64,000 bases of DNA from Chloroflexus sp. Y-396-1 (GTDB lineage Bacteria > Chloroflexota > Chloroflexia > Chloroflexales > Chloroflexaceae), in the NCBI RefSeq assembly GCF_000516515.1, contig NZ_KI911784.1, positions 3,634,633-3,698,632 on the forward strand. The letters are read 5' to 3'. Numbering within the stretch: position 1 is the first letter of the stretch; every line of letters starts with the position of its first letter. A model generated the notes under the pieces. The model saw only the letters and a program-made list of their open reading frames with translations, had not been told where the DNA came from and did not search any database. This document shows, piece by piece, positions 1-8,171 of this stretch. The position numbers and the translations under genes were made by a program.

Positions 1-1
1 C

Positions 2-1042
2 TACGCCGATACGAAATGCCCGTTTGAACTGGACAATCTACCGCCTACGGTAACGCTACGCCTGTTACCGTATCGAGGGCCGCAATCGAGTGTGTATCTT
101 GACTACATTGGTATGCGACGGGCGATGGCCCGTGATCGACTCGATGTGGTGCATTACCCTGCAAACTATGGTTTCCGTGTGACCGGCGCTCGGGTCGTGG
201 TGACGCTCCATGATGCGTTGACAATAATGCCGCTTAGCGAGACGCTGTTCAGTTCCGGTTCGCGACGCACACTCCGTTCGATGGCGACAACGATCTATCT
301 GTATCTTGCTTCGCGTCGTATGTTGCACCATGCCGATCTCCTGCTGACCGTCTCGGAGCACGCCAAGCAAGATATTCTCCGCTATTGCCGATTCGATCCG
401 CAACGTATCATCCCCATTCCACATGCGCCGACGTCGGATATGCACCGAATCGGCGACGAAACCATTCTTGCTGCGGTTCGCCGGCGTTACGGGATCGACC
501 GACCATTTGTGCTCGCCGATGCTCTGAAAAATCCCGGCGTTTTGGTGCGAGCCTGGCGACGATTACCGGCATCGCTGCGACAAAGTCATCGAATTATCTT
601 TTTCTCGCGCCACCCTGAGCCACTGCCGATAGTTTTCGAGGCAGTTGAGCGCGACGATGCACTGCTTCTGATCAATCCGCCACGTCCTGATCTGATTGCG
701 CTCTACAGTATGGCGGAAGTTTTCGTTTTTCCATCCTGGTTTGAGGGCTTTGGTATTCCGGTATTGGAAGCGATGACTTGCGGTGCGCCGGTGATCGTTT
801 CCGACCGCGGACCGCTGCCGGAGGTCGCCGGGGGAGCGGCGTTGGTGATGGATGCCGAGGACGACACGACGCTCGCGGGTTACCTAGAGCGATTGCTGAC
901 CAATCCGGCAGAAATAACGTATTGGCGTGAACGCGGTTTCGCTCGTGCGGCGCGGTTTAGCTGGCGTAAAACCGCCCAGCGTATTTTAGAAAGTTATGAG
1001 CAGGCGTTGCACACGGCGATCTATGCGCCTGGTGTGCTGTAG
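2..1042 (+). CDS. Glycosyltransferase family 4, C-terminal part (gene enters from the left edge)
   Basis: The frame is open from base 2, so the true start lies outside the window and what is seen is the C-terminal part of a GT-B fold glycosyltransferase. The GT4 donor-binding signature is clear near the end: an E-x7-E motif in FEGFGIPVLEAM, followed by CGAPVIVSDRGPLPEVAGG. These enzymes transfer a sugar from a nucleotide sugar to a lipid, glycan or protein acceptor on the cytoplasmic face of the membrane. A GTG at 92 could be mistaken for a start, but homology-like sequence continues upstream of it. The acceptor cannot be told from sequence. It ends about 500 bases before the next gene. Confidence 0.85.
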   Translation, partial: YADTKCPFELDNLPPTVTLRLLPYRGPQSSVYLDYIGMRRAMARDRLDVVHYPANYGFRVTGARVVVTLHDALTIMPLSETLFSSGSRRTLRSMATTIYLYLASRRMLHHADLLLTVSEHAKQDILRYCRFDPQRIIPIPHAPTSDMHRIGDETILAAVRRRYGIDRPFVLADALKNPGVLVRAWRRLPASLRQSHRIIFFSRHPEPLPIVFEAVERDDALLLINPPRPDLIALYSMAEVFVFPSWFEGFGIPVLEAMTCGAPVIVSDRGPLPEVAGGAALVMDAEDDTTLAGYLERLLTNPAEITYWRERGFARAARFSWRKTAQRILESYEQALHTAIYAPGVL

Positions 1043-1270
1043 GGCGCAGCACTGATGTAATCCATCCGTCTTGAGTCTTCGGTCGTGTTTGTTGTCCTGA
1101 TGGACGCCGTGCACCAGATTATGACAATACCTGGTTCTATGCTTGGATGCACAGGTTTCTAGCCCGCATCCTAGTCCTGCATGGACGAACGGTGGTACGT
1201 TCCGGCAGCTCGCCTTGCTCTCTCTGCTCGCTGGAGGTGTGCGCGGGGCCGGAGATGATGGAGCACTGAT

Positions 1271-1402
1271 GCGCTCCCCGATGGGTTTCAGCCGCCCATT
1301 GCATCTGCGGGCCGGCGGCCCGCGCAGCCAGGTGGAGGTGCGCTCAGATGGGTTTCAGCCGCCCACCGTATCTGCGGGCCAGAGGCCCGCGCACCCAGGT
1401 GG
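1271..1402. repeat. Two tandem 67-bp repeat units, GGGCC/GGCCCGCGC type
   Basis: Two units spaced 67 bp apart (ATGGGTTTCAGCCGCCCA at 1281 and 1348) each end in a short palindromic block, CTGCGGGCC..GGCCCGCGCA. The same block recurs singly near 32165. The 1043-1450 gap otherwise holds nothing coding that I can support; the open frame over it has repeat-derived composition. Confidence 0.75.
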
Positions 1403-1458
1403 GTTATTTCTTCTTCTACCGCAGAATGTTTCGGATCGGCTCTGAGTGTGAGCAAAAG

Positions 1459-1500
1459 TAACCTGGCGCAGTTGTTTAAGTCAGCGACTGCGCCAGGTTA
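1459..1500 (-). terminator. Hairpin terminator after the antitoxin gene
   Basis: There is a perfect 14-bp inverted repeat (1459-1472 with 1487-1500) with a 14-nt loop. On the minus strand it is followed by a short T run (ACTTTTG), which fits an intrinsic terminator for the gene ending at 1536. Confidence 0.7.
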
Positions 1501-1535
1501 ACATCGTACCCCCAGACCGGACCGGGTGACCCTGA

Positions 1536-1787
1536 TTACTCAGAGTGCTTATGCTCACCCTGTCCGTTGCGCTCGCTCTCGTACCGCTCAGCCAGTTCGC
1601 GAAGTGCGGTGAAAAGCTCAACATCCAACAGCACGCCGGCCGGATACCCCTTTTGCGTAACAATAATGGGCTGGTGAGTCGCTTGTGAGCGTTTGATAAG
1701 CGCGGCCAGTGAGGATGCTGCCTTTGAGATCGGCACGACACCTTGACGAAGATCAACGTTGAGTAAATTTTTGGTGATGTCTGACAT
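1536..1787 (-). CDS. Phd/YefM-type antitoxin, apparently without a partner toxin
   Basis: An 83-residue protein that fits the Phd/YefM antitoxin family: an N-terminal stretch with VVPISKAASSLAALIKRSQ, then PIIVTQKGYPAGVLLDVELF, the usual beta-rich dimerisation and DNA-binding core. Such proteins bind their own promoter and neutralise a RelE- or Doc-type toxin through the C-terminal tail. ATG at 1787 is chosen because GTGGAG lies just upstream; a longer open frame to 1991 runs through a palindrome and is not credible. No toxin gene is found on either side within 500 bases. It may be a solitary antitoxin acting as a repressor or partnering in trans. Confidence 0.8.
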   Translation of the reverse strand: MSDITKNLLNVDLRQGVVPISKAASSLAALIKRSQATHQPIIVTQKGYPAGVLLDVELFTALRELAERYESERNGQGEHKHSE

Positions 1788-1831
1788 GGTTAAACTCCAC
1801 TTGTAAGTGTTTGCTTGTTTTAAAAACCCCT

Positions 1832-1941
1832 CGATTCGAGTTCTGTTATCGGCAGTGATAGCCATGAGTGTGAACGAGGTAGCAATAGCTCTACCTCTAC
1901 CTGCACTCATGGCAGTAATAAACCGATACAGACAGGAATCA
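1832..1941. repeat. About 110-nt imperfect palindrome upstream of the antitoxin
   Basis: The centre is GAGGTAG-N8-CTACCTC (1876-1897), flanked by a perfect 10-bp pair GCCATGAGTG (1861-1870) and CACTCATGGC (1904-1913). Pairing then resumes outward with TCTGTTATCGG against CCGATACAGA and GATTC against GAATC. It sits 45 bases upstream of the antitoxin start, so it could be an operator, a structured RNA or a relic mobile element. Confidence 0.7.
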
Positions 1942-2428
1942 ATTCCTATGTGCTTGTGCAATAGTATAACGCACTGTTTACGAAATTTCAACTCTCATTA
2001 ATCCGCAATAATTTGTTGGGATGAACAGGTGCTGATCCTTCATCATACTGATACGCCGCTTGTTACGATACATAACGTCATGGCGTTAAAGCAGGTTTTG
2101 GGGTATGATTTCCAATCGTTGATGTACTGCCTTCATTATCAGACGACGCAGAAATAGTGAGAGTTGCATTGACGTGTTAGCACATCCGGGTTTTTCAGGT
2201 TTCTGATATTCGGCTGTATTCACTATGCTAACGTTATGCAGCCCTTTCCAGCGCTGACCGCCCCCACCGTTGGCGGGAAAGTGGAGATCGCTAACCAGCA
2301 TTCTCGCGGTGCCCGGAAAACCGATCATGCTGACTACTATCGGAACAGGGAGAGGTGGGCTGCCTCACGCACGGCAAGCCCACTGCTCCCTACTCTATCT
2401 TCTTTATCACAGTTTACGCTTAGAAAAC
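1942..2428. other. Intergenic stretch with no gene that I can support
   Basis: Short open frames exist on both strands but none has a ribosome binding site or a recognisable motif. A small G/C-rich inverted segment occurs near 2255-2285. I see nothing else. Confidence 0.5.
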
Positions 2429-2453
2429 AAGGATGCAGCACTGCTGCATCCTT
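2429..2453 (-). terminator. Hairpin terminator after the phosphatase gene
   Basis: A perfect 12-bp palindrome around GGATGCAGCACTGCTGCATCC, followed on the minus strand by TTGTTTTC. It lies 27 bases past the stop codon of the phosphatase gene. It shares the core GCAGCACTGCTGC with the hairpin at 37467. Confidence 0.75.
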
Positions 2454-2479
2454 AAAACATCTCGATGCTGCCAGGACGG

Positions 2480-2956
2480 TCAGAGGCCTTCTTGTTCACG
2501 AATGTACGCGAGCAGATTACGACATGCTGTTTCGATCATGTGATAGACCTCTTCAAAACGACCGTTGTAATACGGATCAGGCACCTCATCGGTACCAAGG
2601 TTGGGGGCAAAGCTCAACAAGAGTCTGGCTCGCTCGCGAGCTTTGGGGTGAAATCGACTCAGATCGGCCAGATTTTCGCGATCCATGACCAAAATGTAAT
2701 CGAACTGGTCAATATCGGCGCTCCGTACCTGACGGGCATACATACCGGCCGTCGAGATATTTCGGCGCGCCAGCACGCGCTGCGTCCCTGGGTGTGGAGG
2801 CTCGCCGACGTGCCAGCTACCGGTACCGGCTGAATCGATCTCAAATCGTTCACTCAAGCCGGCCTCATTGACCAGGTGGCGAAAGATCGCCTCGGCCATT
2901 GGTGAACGACAGATATTCCCCATACAGACGAACAGAACTCGTACTTTGCGCTGCAT
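2480..2956 (-). CDS. Low-molecular-weight protein tyrosine phosphatase
   Basis: A 158-residue cytoplasmic protein of normal length for the LMW-PTP/arsenate-reductase-like family. The catalytic P-loop C-x5-R is seen as CMGNICRSP near residues 10-18, and the general-acid Asp lies in VPDPYYNG near the C terminus, both as expected for an active phosphatase. The DPYY form fits a tyrosine phosphatase better than an arsenate reductase. ATG at 2956 has GAGGAG three bases before it. It follows the metalloenzyme gene by 7 bases, so the two should be co-transcribed. In bacteria such enzymes often oppose tyrosine kinases that control polysaccharide export; no such kinase is visible here. Confidence 0.9.
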   Translation of the reverse strand: MQRKVRVLFVCMGNICRSPMAEAIFRHLVNEAGLSERFEIDSAGTGSWHVGEPPHPGTQRVLARRNISTAGMYARQVRSADIDQFDYILVMDRENLADLSRFHPKARERARLLLSFAPNLGTDEVPDPYYNGRFEEVYHMIETACRNLLAYIREQEGL

Positions 2957-2963
2957 AATCTCC

Positions 2964-3875
2964 TCATTGGCTAATAGCAGGTAGAGCTTGTAGAATGGCA
3001 TCAGCAACTTCATCGATCCGCCGTACATGGTGAAGATGCCTGGCGAGTGGCCCAATGACCAGCAGCGGCGCCGGTGCAGTGGTATGGGTTGTGGTTGATG
3101 CCTGTTCGATATTGCCATGATCTGACGTTATGAGCAAGTTGTCTTGTTGACGACGAGCATCGAGCCAACCGGCGATCAGGCCATCGATCCGGGTGAGTGC
3201 TTCGCGGACGCCATGCGTTCCCAGACGACCATGCCCGGCAAGATCGGGCAAAAAGCTCTCAAAAAAGACAAATTCGTACTCGATGGCAAGGCGGGCTAGC
3301 CGTTCTCCGGCGAGTTGTGGACTGATCGGTTCGATGGTTGCGGCCTCTGGATCGCGGGTTGCCAATCCTTCACCGGTAATATCCCAACTCAGTGCTCGAC
3401 CCTGCTTCAGATCGGCAAGTGTGCGTAAATCGATACCGGCTCCCTCGGCAGCAATCACACTCGCCGAGCGACGTAGACGGCGGCTTGCCACTGCCTGCCA
3501 ATAGCTGTTGGTAAAGACGTTGGCAAACGCGACGCGGAGTCCTCGTTCGCGGATTCGCCGGAAGAGAGAGCGTTCGGCGAGCAATGGCCGCAGAGCCACT
3601 GGCGGAAAGTGCGGCTGATGCCTGCCATGGAGTGCTGGAGCGTTGATGCCTGCTAGTAAGGCTACATGGTTGGTGCCACTTTGGGGCAAGCCATCTACCC
3701 CTAAACAGGTGTCGAGGGCAGTCAGCAGCAGGTGGTCACGATAACCAATCTGTTCACTGGTCAGCGGCCCACCTAGGAGCCGGTGAACGGCAGGCATCGG
3801 CACCTGAGCCAGTGGGTTGTCAGCGCTCGCCGGAGCCAGGCCTATGCCGTCGAGAAATACAAACGTTAGAGTCAT
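2964..3875 (-). CDS. Small alkaline-phosphatase-superfamily metalloenzyme (phosphoglycerate mutase-like)
   Basis: A 303-residue protein with metal-site motifs of the superfamily that includes cofactor-independent phosphoglycerate mutase and phosphopentomutase: FLDGIGLAP at the N terminus, GTNHVALLAG as the likely nucleophile region, and LLITSDHGNIE then TTHTTAPAPLLVIG near the C terminus. It is much shorter than phosphoglycerate mutase (about 510 residues) or phosphopentomutase (about 390), so the inserted cap domain is reduced and the substrate is unknown. ATG at 3875 is preceded by GGACG. It heads a two-gene unit with the tyrosine phosphatase. The longer frame upstream to 4145 overlaps the rpsA promoter and is rejected. 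Confidence 0.8.
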   Translation of the reverse strand: MTLTFVFLDGIGLAPASADNPLAQVPMPAVHRLLGGPLTSEQIGYRDHLLLTALDTCLGVDGLPQSGTNHVALLAGINAPALHGRHQPHFPPVALRPLLAERSLFRRIRERGLRVAFANVFTNSYWQAVASRRLRRSASVIAAEGAGIDLRTLADLKQGRALSWDITGEGLATRDPEAATIEPISPQLAGERLARLAIEYEFVFFESFLPDLAGHGRLGTHGVREALTRIDGLIAGWLDARRQQDNLLITSDHGNIEQASTTTHTTAPAPLLVIGPLARHLHHVRRIDEVADAILQALPAISQ

Positions 3876-3957
3876 GGTACGTGTCGTCCATCTATCAACC
3901 GGATAGAAGAGAGTGCGGTACCTGTACCAACATGCGTGCCGTGCGCTTGTGAAAATG

Positions 3958-3986
3958 TTGACAGGTTCAACATCATCACCTATAAT
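3958..3986 (+). promoter_or_regulatory. Consensus sigma-70 promoter for rpsA
   Basis: TTGACA at 3958-3963 and TATAAT at 3981-3986 are separated by exactly 17 bp, matching both consensus boxes without a mismatch. Transcription would start near 3993. Confidence 0.85.
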
Positions 3987-3992
3987 TACCGG

Positions 3993-4225
3993 CATTGTAA
4001 AACATGTCTCGACTTCCGCGACGGTCGAACTCCACAGACTGGAATGGTACGACGGCCTTGGAGCATTTGCCATCGAGCGGAGCCGACGGCTCGCGCCAGG
4101 TTGGCTGCCTGTGCAACGTATGCTGCTTAACCTGACGTGCGCCACCAGATAGATAGATTACGCTCGTCATTTACGTCTGAGCGGAAGCAGAGACAAATCA
4201 AATTTTCTTGAGGAGGCTTTGTAGC
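3993..4225 (+). promoter_or_regulatory. Long 5' leader of rpsA
   Basis: From the inferred start near 3993 to the ATG there are about 230 bases with no open frame that has a ribosome binding site. Leaders of this length on ribosomal protein genes often carry autoregulatory structure, but I see no named riboswitch or known motif. AGGAGG sits at 4211-4216. Confidence 0.45.
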
Positions 4226-5428
4226 ATGTCTGTCCAGCCCGACCCTGTAACCCAGCAGAATGAGGAAGATCTGGATTGGACGCAGTTGCTCGATGAGTAT
4301 GATTATGCCCGTCCTCAGCGCGGTGAACTGCGTGAGGGCTTGATCATGCACATCGAAGAGAATGGCGTTCTGGTCTCGATTGGCACTAAGCGCGAAGGGA
4401 TTATTCCGGCTCAAGATTTGCGCCAGATGGGAGAAGATTTCATCAATTCGCTGAAAGTTGGTGATACGGTTCAAGTGTATGTGCAAGAGCCGGAAAATCG
4501 CGACGGTGATCTGATCCTCTCGCTCACGATGGTGCAGGTGGCGAAGGACTGGGAGGTAGCCGAACAGCTCTTCCAGGATGGTGGGATTGTTCGTTGCAAA
4601 GTGATCGGTTTTAACAAGGGTGGTTTGCTCGTTCAATTCAACCGGATTCGCGGATTTGTACCGGCTTCGCAAGTAGCGCAGTTGCACGGGCGCACCGCTG
4701 CTGACGAGCGCCAGCAGGCCTTGCAGAAGATGGTGAATCAAGAGATTCCACTGAAGGTGATTGAGGTAGATCGTGAGCGCAACCGGTTGGTTCTCTCTGA
4801 GCGGGCTGCTACCCAAGAGTGGCGTAAGGCGCAGAAGCATCGGTTGCTCACCGAGCTGCAGCCGGGCGATGTTCTGGTTGGTCGCGTGAACCAGCTTACG
4901 AATTTTGGCGCATTTATCGATCTGGGTGGCGCCGATGGTTTGGCCCACATCTCCGAGCTGAGCTGGCAGCGGGTGAACCATCCGCGTGAGGTGCTGCAAC
5001 CCGGTCAGGAAGTTAAGGTAGTTGTAGTTGAGATTGATCGCGAACGCGAACGTATTGGCCTATCGATCCGCCAGTTACAGAATAATCCCTGGGAGACGAT
5101 TGACCAGCGCTATACCCTCGGGCAACTGGTGACCGGCCCGGTGACGAATGTGACGCCGTTTGGCGCCTTTGTTCAGATTGAAGAAGCGGTGGAAGGTTTG
5201 ATCCACGCCAGTGAACTGGACGCCGATCCGCAGGCTCAACCACGCGATATTCTGCAACCCGGCCAGATTGTGACCGCTCGTGTGATTAGCCTTGATCGTC
5301 AACGCCAGCGGATGGGGTTGTCGCTACGCCGAATTGGTGAGAACGACACTGAGACTGAGTCTGCATCTGAGCCAGTTCCCACGCCTGCGCCTGCCTCAGA
5401 TGAGGCTGATCCATCAGCACAAGCGTAA
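4226..5428 (+). CDS. rpsA: 30S ribosomal protein S1, four-repeat form
   Basis: A 400-residue protein with four S1 RNA-binding beta-barrels, roughly at residues 30-105, 115-190, 205-275 and 290-365. Typical barrel strings are GVLVSIGTKREGIIP, GGLLVQFNRIRGFVP, FGAFIDLGGADGLAHISE and FGAFVQIEEAVEGLIHASE. It helps 30S subunits bind mRNA. E. coli S1 has six repeats; four is common in Gram-positive-like and deep-branching lineages. The tail after residue 370 is acidic and Ala/Pro-rich. ATG at 4226 lies nine bases after AGGAGG; an in-frame TTG six codons earlier overlaps that site and is not the start. A consensus promoter and a strong terminator bracket it as a single-gene unit. Confidence 0.93.
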   Translation: MSVQPDPVTQQNEEDLDWTQLLDEYDYARPQRGELREGLIMHIEENGVLVSIGTKREGIIPAQDLRQMGEDFINSLKVGDTVQVYVQEPENRDGDLILSLTMVQVAKDWEVAEQLFQDGGIVRCKVIGFNKGGLLVQFNRIRGFVPASQVAQLHGRTAADERQQALQKMVNQEIPLKVIEVDRERNRLVLSERAATQEWRKAQKHRLLTELQPGDVLVGRVNQLTNFGAFIDLGGADGLAHISELSWQRVNHPREVLQPGQEVKVVVVEIDRERERIGLSIRQLQNNPWETIDQRYTLGQLVTGPVTNVTPFGAFVQIEEAVEGLIHASELDADPQAQPRDILQPGQIVTARVISLDRQRQRMGLSLRRIGENDTETESASEPVPTPAPASDEADPSAQA

Positions 5429-5463
5429 TTGTTGCCAGCAGGTAACACAATCTGTAAACATAG

Positions 5464-5495
5464 AACCGGCATGGATCGATATCCGTGCCGGTTTT
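5464..5495 (+). terminator. Intrinsic terminator after rpsA
   Basis: The arms AACCGGCA and TGCCGGTT form a stem with an additional GAT/ATC pairing inside the loop, followed by a T run (GTTTTGT). It lies 36 bases after the rpsA stop. Confidence 0.85.
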
Positions 5496-5545
5496 GTCGT
5501 ATGATAGAGACGTGAAATATCTGCTGGGATGACAAGGAGGCAGGC

Positions 5546-6532
5546 ATGCGATTTCTTTCGGCAGCCGATATTGCAAAGGCAGTGCCGATGGCAGCAGCAA
5601 TTGAAGCAGTGGCGCAAGCGTTTGGGAAGCTGGCGCGGAGTGAAGCCTATATCCCTCTCCGTACTGCAATCACTATCGCGGAGCACGAAGCAACAACCTT
5701 CTTTATGCCAGGGCTGCTTACTGGCGAGATGCCGGCTCTTGGACTTAAGACCGTTTCGGTCTTTCCACACAACATCTATCGCGCTGAACCCACAATCTAT
5801 GCTCTGGTAACATTATTTGATCCAACAAGTGGTCGTCCGCTGGCTGTGCTTGATGGTACCTATCTCACAGCGTTGCGTACCGGTGCGGCTTCGGGTGTAG
5901 CAACACGTCTGTTGGCGCGGCCAGATGTACGCACGCTGGTTGTGTTTGGGGCTGGTGCGCAGGCTTTGCCGCAGATACAAGCTGTGTTAGCAGTCCGCCC
6001 CACGATTAACAACGTCTGGATCGTGAACCGCACCCGTGATCGAGCGACGTTACTGGCGGCGCGTTTACGTGGTGAAGGTTTTCGGGGTGATGTTCGGATT
6101 GCAACTGATCCACAGGTACCACTGGCAGAAGCGGATGTGGTCTGTACGGCTACGAGTAGCGCCGTGCCTCTCTTCGCGGCAGATTTGGTACGGCCTGGTA
6201 CTCATATCAACGCTATCGGTGCGTATCGGCCCGATATGGCCGAGATTCCGCCTGAGCTGGTTGCCCGTAGTCGGATTTTTGTCGATCAGCGTCAGGCAGC
6301 CTGGGCCGAGGCAGGGGATTTGATTCAGGCCCGTGCTGCCGGTCTCATCGATGAGCACCATATTGTCGCCGAACTAGGGGAGCTTGTGAATGGTACAGGA
6401 AATGGACGAACTTCAGCCGACGAAATTACTCTGTTTAAGTCGGTTGGCAATGCGGTGCAAGACCTGGCCGTTGCCGCGCTGGCGTTACAACAAGCGAATA
6501 CGCTCGGTTTAGGGGTGGAAGTGACGCTCTGA
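5546..6532 (+). CDS. Ornithine cyclodeaminase / mu-crystallin family protein
   Basis: A 328-residue NAD(P)-dependent enzyme of the usual family length. The substrate-binding half contains RTGAASGVATRLLA (around residue 112), and the Rossmann dinucleotide site is seen as VVFGAGAQALPQ (around 132-143). A second conserved block is INAIGAYRPDMAEIP. Members include ornithine cyclodeaminase, alanine dehydrogenase of the archaeal type, and imine reductases such as delta-1-pyrroline-2-carboxylate reductase. The sequence alone does not separate these. ATG at 5546 follows AAGGAGG at good spacing. It stands alone between the rpsA terminator and the ugd gene, with no amino-acid biosynthesis partner nearby. 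Confidence 0.88.
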   Translation: MRFLSAADIAKAVPMAAAIEAVAQAFGKLARSEAYIPLRTAITIAEHEATTFFMPGLLTGEMPALGLKTVSVFPHNIYRAEPTIYALVTLFDPTSGRPLAVLDGTYLTALRTGAASGVATRLLARPDVRTLVVFGAGAQALPQIQAVLAVRPTINNVWIVNRTRDRATLLAARLRGEGFRGDVRIATDPQVPLAEADVVCTATSSAVPLFAADLVRPGTHINAIGAYRPDMAEIPPELVARSRIFVDQRQAAWAEAGDLIQARAAGLIDEHHIVAELGELVNGTGNGRTSADEITLFKSVGNAVQDLAVAALALQQANTLGLGVEVTL

Positions 6533-6662
6533 GCTTTTTCATCAGGTGGGCAGCTATTATTCATCGAAAAGTTATGCTCGTTCCGTACAACGATCATTGA
6601 ATAGACGATGGATAATACCTCGTTGGTAACATTTCAGTTCTGTAATAAAAGGAGATGCACTC

Positions 6663-8003
6663 GTGAAAAACATCTGCGTAGTAGGTACAGGATATGTCGG
6701 TCTTACGACTGGCGTATGTTTTGCCGATCTTGGCCATTCCGTGACCTGTATCGAGATCGATCTACACAAACTAGAATTGCTGCGCAGCGGAAAGTCACCG
6801 ATCTTCGAGCCTGGTCTCGAAGAGATGCAAGAACGAAACATGCGTGCCGGTCGGTTGCGTTTTACCGATGATTATGCGGTCGGGATTCCCGATGCTGAGT
6901 TTATCTTCATCACCGTCGGGACCCCTATGGCCGAAGACGGTTCTGCCGATCTTACGTATGTGAAAGCTGCTGCGCGTAGTATCGGTCGATATTTGCGTTC
7001 GGGTTCCATCATTATTGATAAGAGTACAGTACCGGTAGGGACCGGCGATCTGGTCGAAAACATCATTGCCGAGCATGCTGGTCCTGATGTGAAATTTGAT
7101 GTCGTCTCTAATCCGGAGTTTCTCCGTGAGGGGAGTGCGCTGAGTGATTTCTTTAAGCCTGACCGCATCGTCCTTGGCGCGAAGAATCGGGAGGCCGCAC
7201 AGCGGGTTGCCGCACTCCACGAAACGTTAGGCGCACCGATTATCATCACCGATCTACGAACTGCCGAGATGATCAAGTACGCCTCAAATGCGTTTCTGGC
7301 TACGCGCATCTCGTTCATCAACGAAATTGCTCAGATTTGCGAACGTCTGGGCGCCGATGTCCGTGAAGTAGCTAGAGGCATGGGAGCCGATAAACGTATT
7401 GGGCCACACTTCCTCGAAGCCGGCGTCGGGTACGGTGGTTCCTGCTTCCCCAAAGACGTACTAGCTCTCTACCATATGGCAGCTTCTGCAGGCTGCCACC
7501 CCCAGTTGCTTCAGGCGGTCATGGATATTAACAGTGACGCCCGTAAGCGTTTTGTCAAGAAGGTTGAAACGGTACTAGGATCGCTTGAGGGACGGCTTAT
7601 CGGTGTACTTGGATTATCGTTCAAGCCCAATACCGATGACATGCGTGAAGCTCCGAGTGTCGATATTATCAATGCCCTCTTGAAGAAGGGGGCGCGGGTG
7701 AAAGCTTATGACCCTGTCGCAATGCCACGAGCAGAAGAGATATTGCCGACAGTGACCTTTACCGCTACGGCGTATGATGTGGCGAAGGATGCCGACGCCT
7801 TACTGCTAGTTACCGAATGGAATGAGTTTAAGCAGTTGGACTGGCATCGCATCAAGCGCTACATGCGGCAACCGGTGGTGATTGATGGGCGGAACCTCTA
7901 CGATCCGCGCGAGATGCGTAATTTGGGGTTCATCTACTGGGGTGTCGGTCGTGGTGAGGCACCGGTACCGATTCTGGAAGAAGCCCAGAATGTTGGTGAT
8001 TAG
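6663..8003 (+). CDS. ugd: UDP-glucose 6-dehydrogenase
   Basis: A 446-residue enzyme of the UDP-glucose/GDP-mannose dehydrogenase family. It oxidises UDP-glucose twice to UDP-glucuronate, a precursor for exopolysaccharide and glycolipid sugars. The N-terminal Rossmann site is [12 protein letters not shown] (residues 5-16). The central region has the catalytic cysteine in [10 protein letters not shown], and the C-terminal domain carries [16 protein letters not shown], which binds UDP-sugar. These motifs are intact. The start is GTG at 6663, chosen because AAAGGAGATG lies just upstream. It could act on GDP-mannose instead, but the motif set looks more like the UDP-glucose enzymes. Confidence 0.92.
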   Translation: MKNICVVGTGYVGLTTGVCFADLGHSVTCIEIDLHKLELLRSGKSPIFEPGLEEMQERNMRAGRLRFTDDYAVGIPDAEFIFITVGTPMAEDGSADLTYVKAAARSIGRYLRSGSIIIDKSTVPVGTGDLVENIIAEHAGPDVKFDVVSNPEFLREGSALSDFFKPDRIVLGAKNREAAQRVAALHETLGAPIIITDLRTAEMIKYASNAFLATRISFINEIAQICERLGADVREVARGMGADKRIGPHFLEAGVGYGGSCFPKDVLALYHMAASAGCHPQLLQAVMDINSDARKRFVKKVETVLGSLEGRLIGVLGLSFKPNTDDMREAPSVDIINALLKKGARVKAYDPVAMPRAEEILPTVTFTATAYDVAKDADALLLVTEWNEFKQLDWHRIKRYMRQPVVIDGRNLYDPREMRNLGFIYWGVGRGEAPVPILEEAQNVGD

Positions 8004-8044
8004 CCGCAATTGGACATTCTGAAATCCCTTTTGGGCCTGGGTTT

Positions 8045-8073
8045 GGGCTGCTGAGGCAACGCTTCAGCAGCCC
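8045..8073 (+). terminator. Hairpin after ugd
   Basis: Perfect 10-bp arms GGGCTGCTGA and TCAGCAGCCC enclose a 9-nt loop, about 40 bases after the ugd stop. No T run follows, so termination is likely but not assured. Confidence 0.55.
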
Positions 8074-8171
8074 ATCATACTTGGCAGTGCGCCTCTGCTT
8101 GATGCAAGCGGCACATAGAAAAGCGTTACAATAAGCAATATACGTCGTTTGAATGTTTGAGGAGGTTGGTC

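Noticed and set aside
2086-2328. Minus-strand 80-codon frame as a transposase remnant.
   Set aside because: No transposase motif, terminal repeat or ribosome binding site could be recognised.
3876-4145. N-terminal extension of the metalloenzyme.
   Set aside because: It overlaps the rpsA promoter and leader; the fold begins directly at the ATG at 3875.
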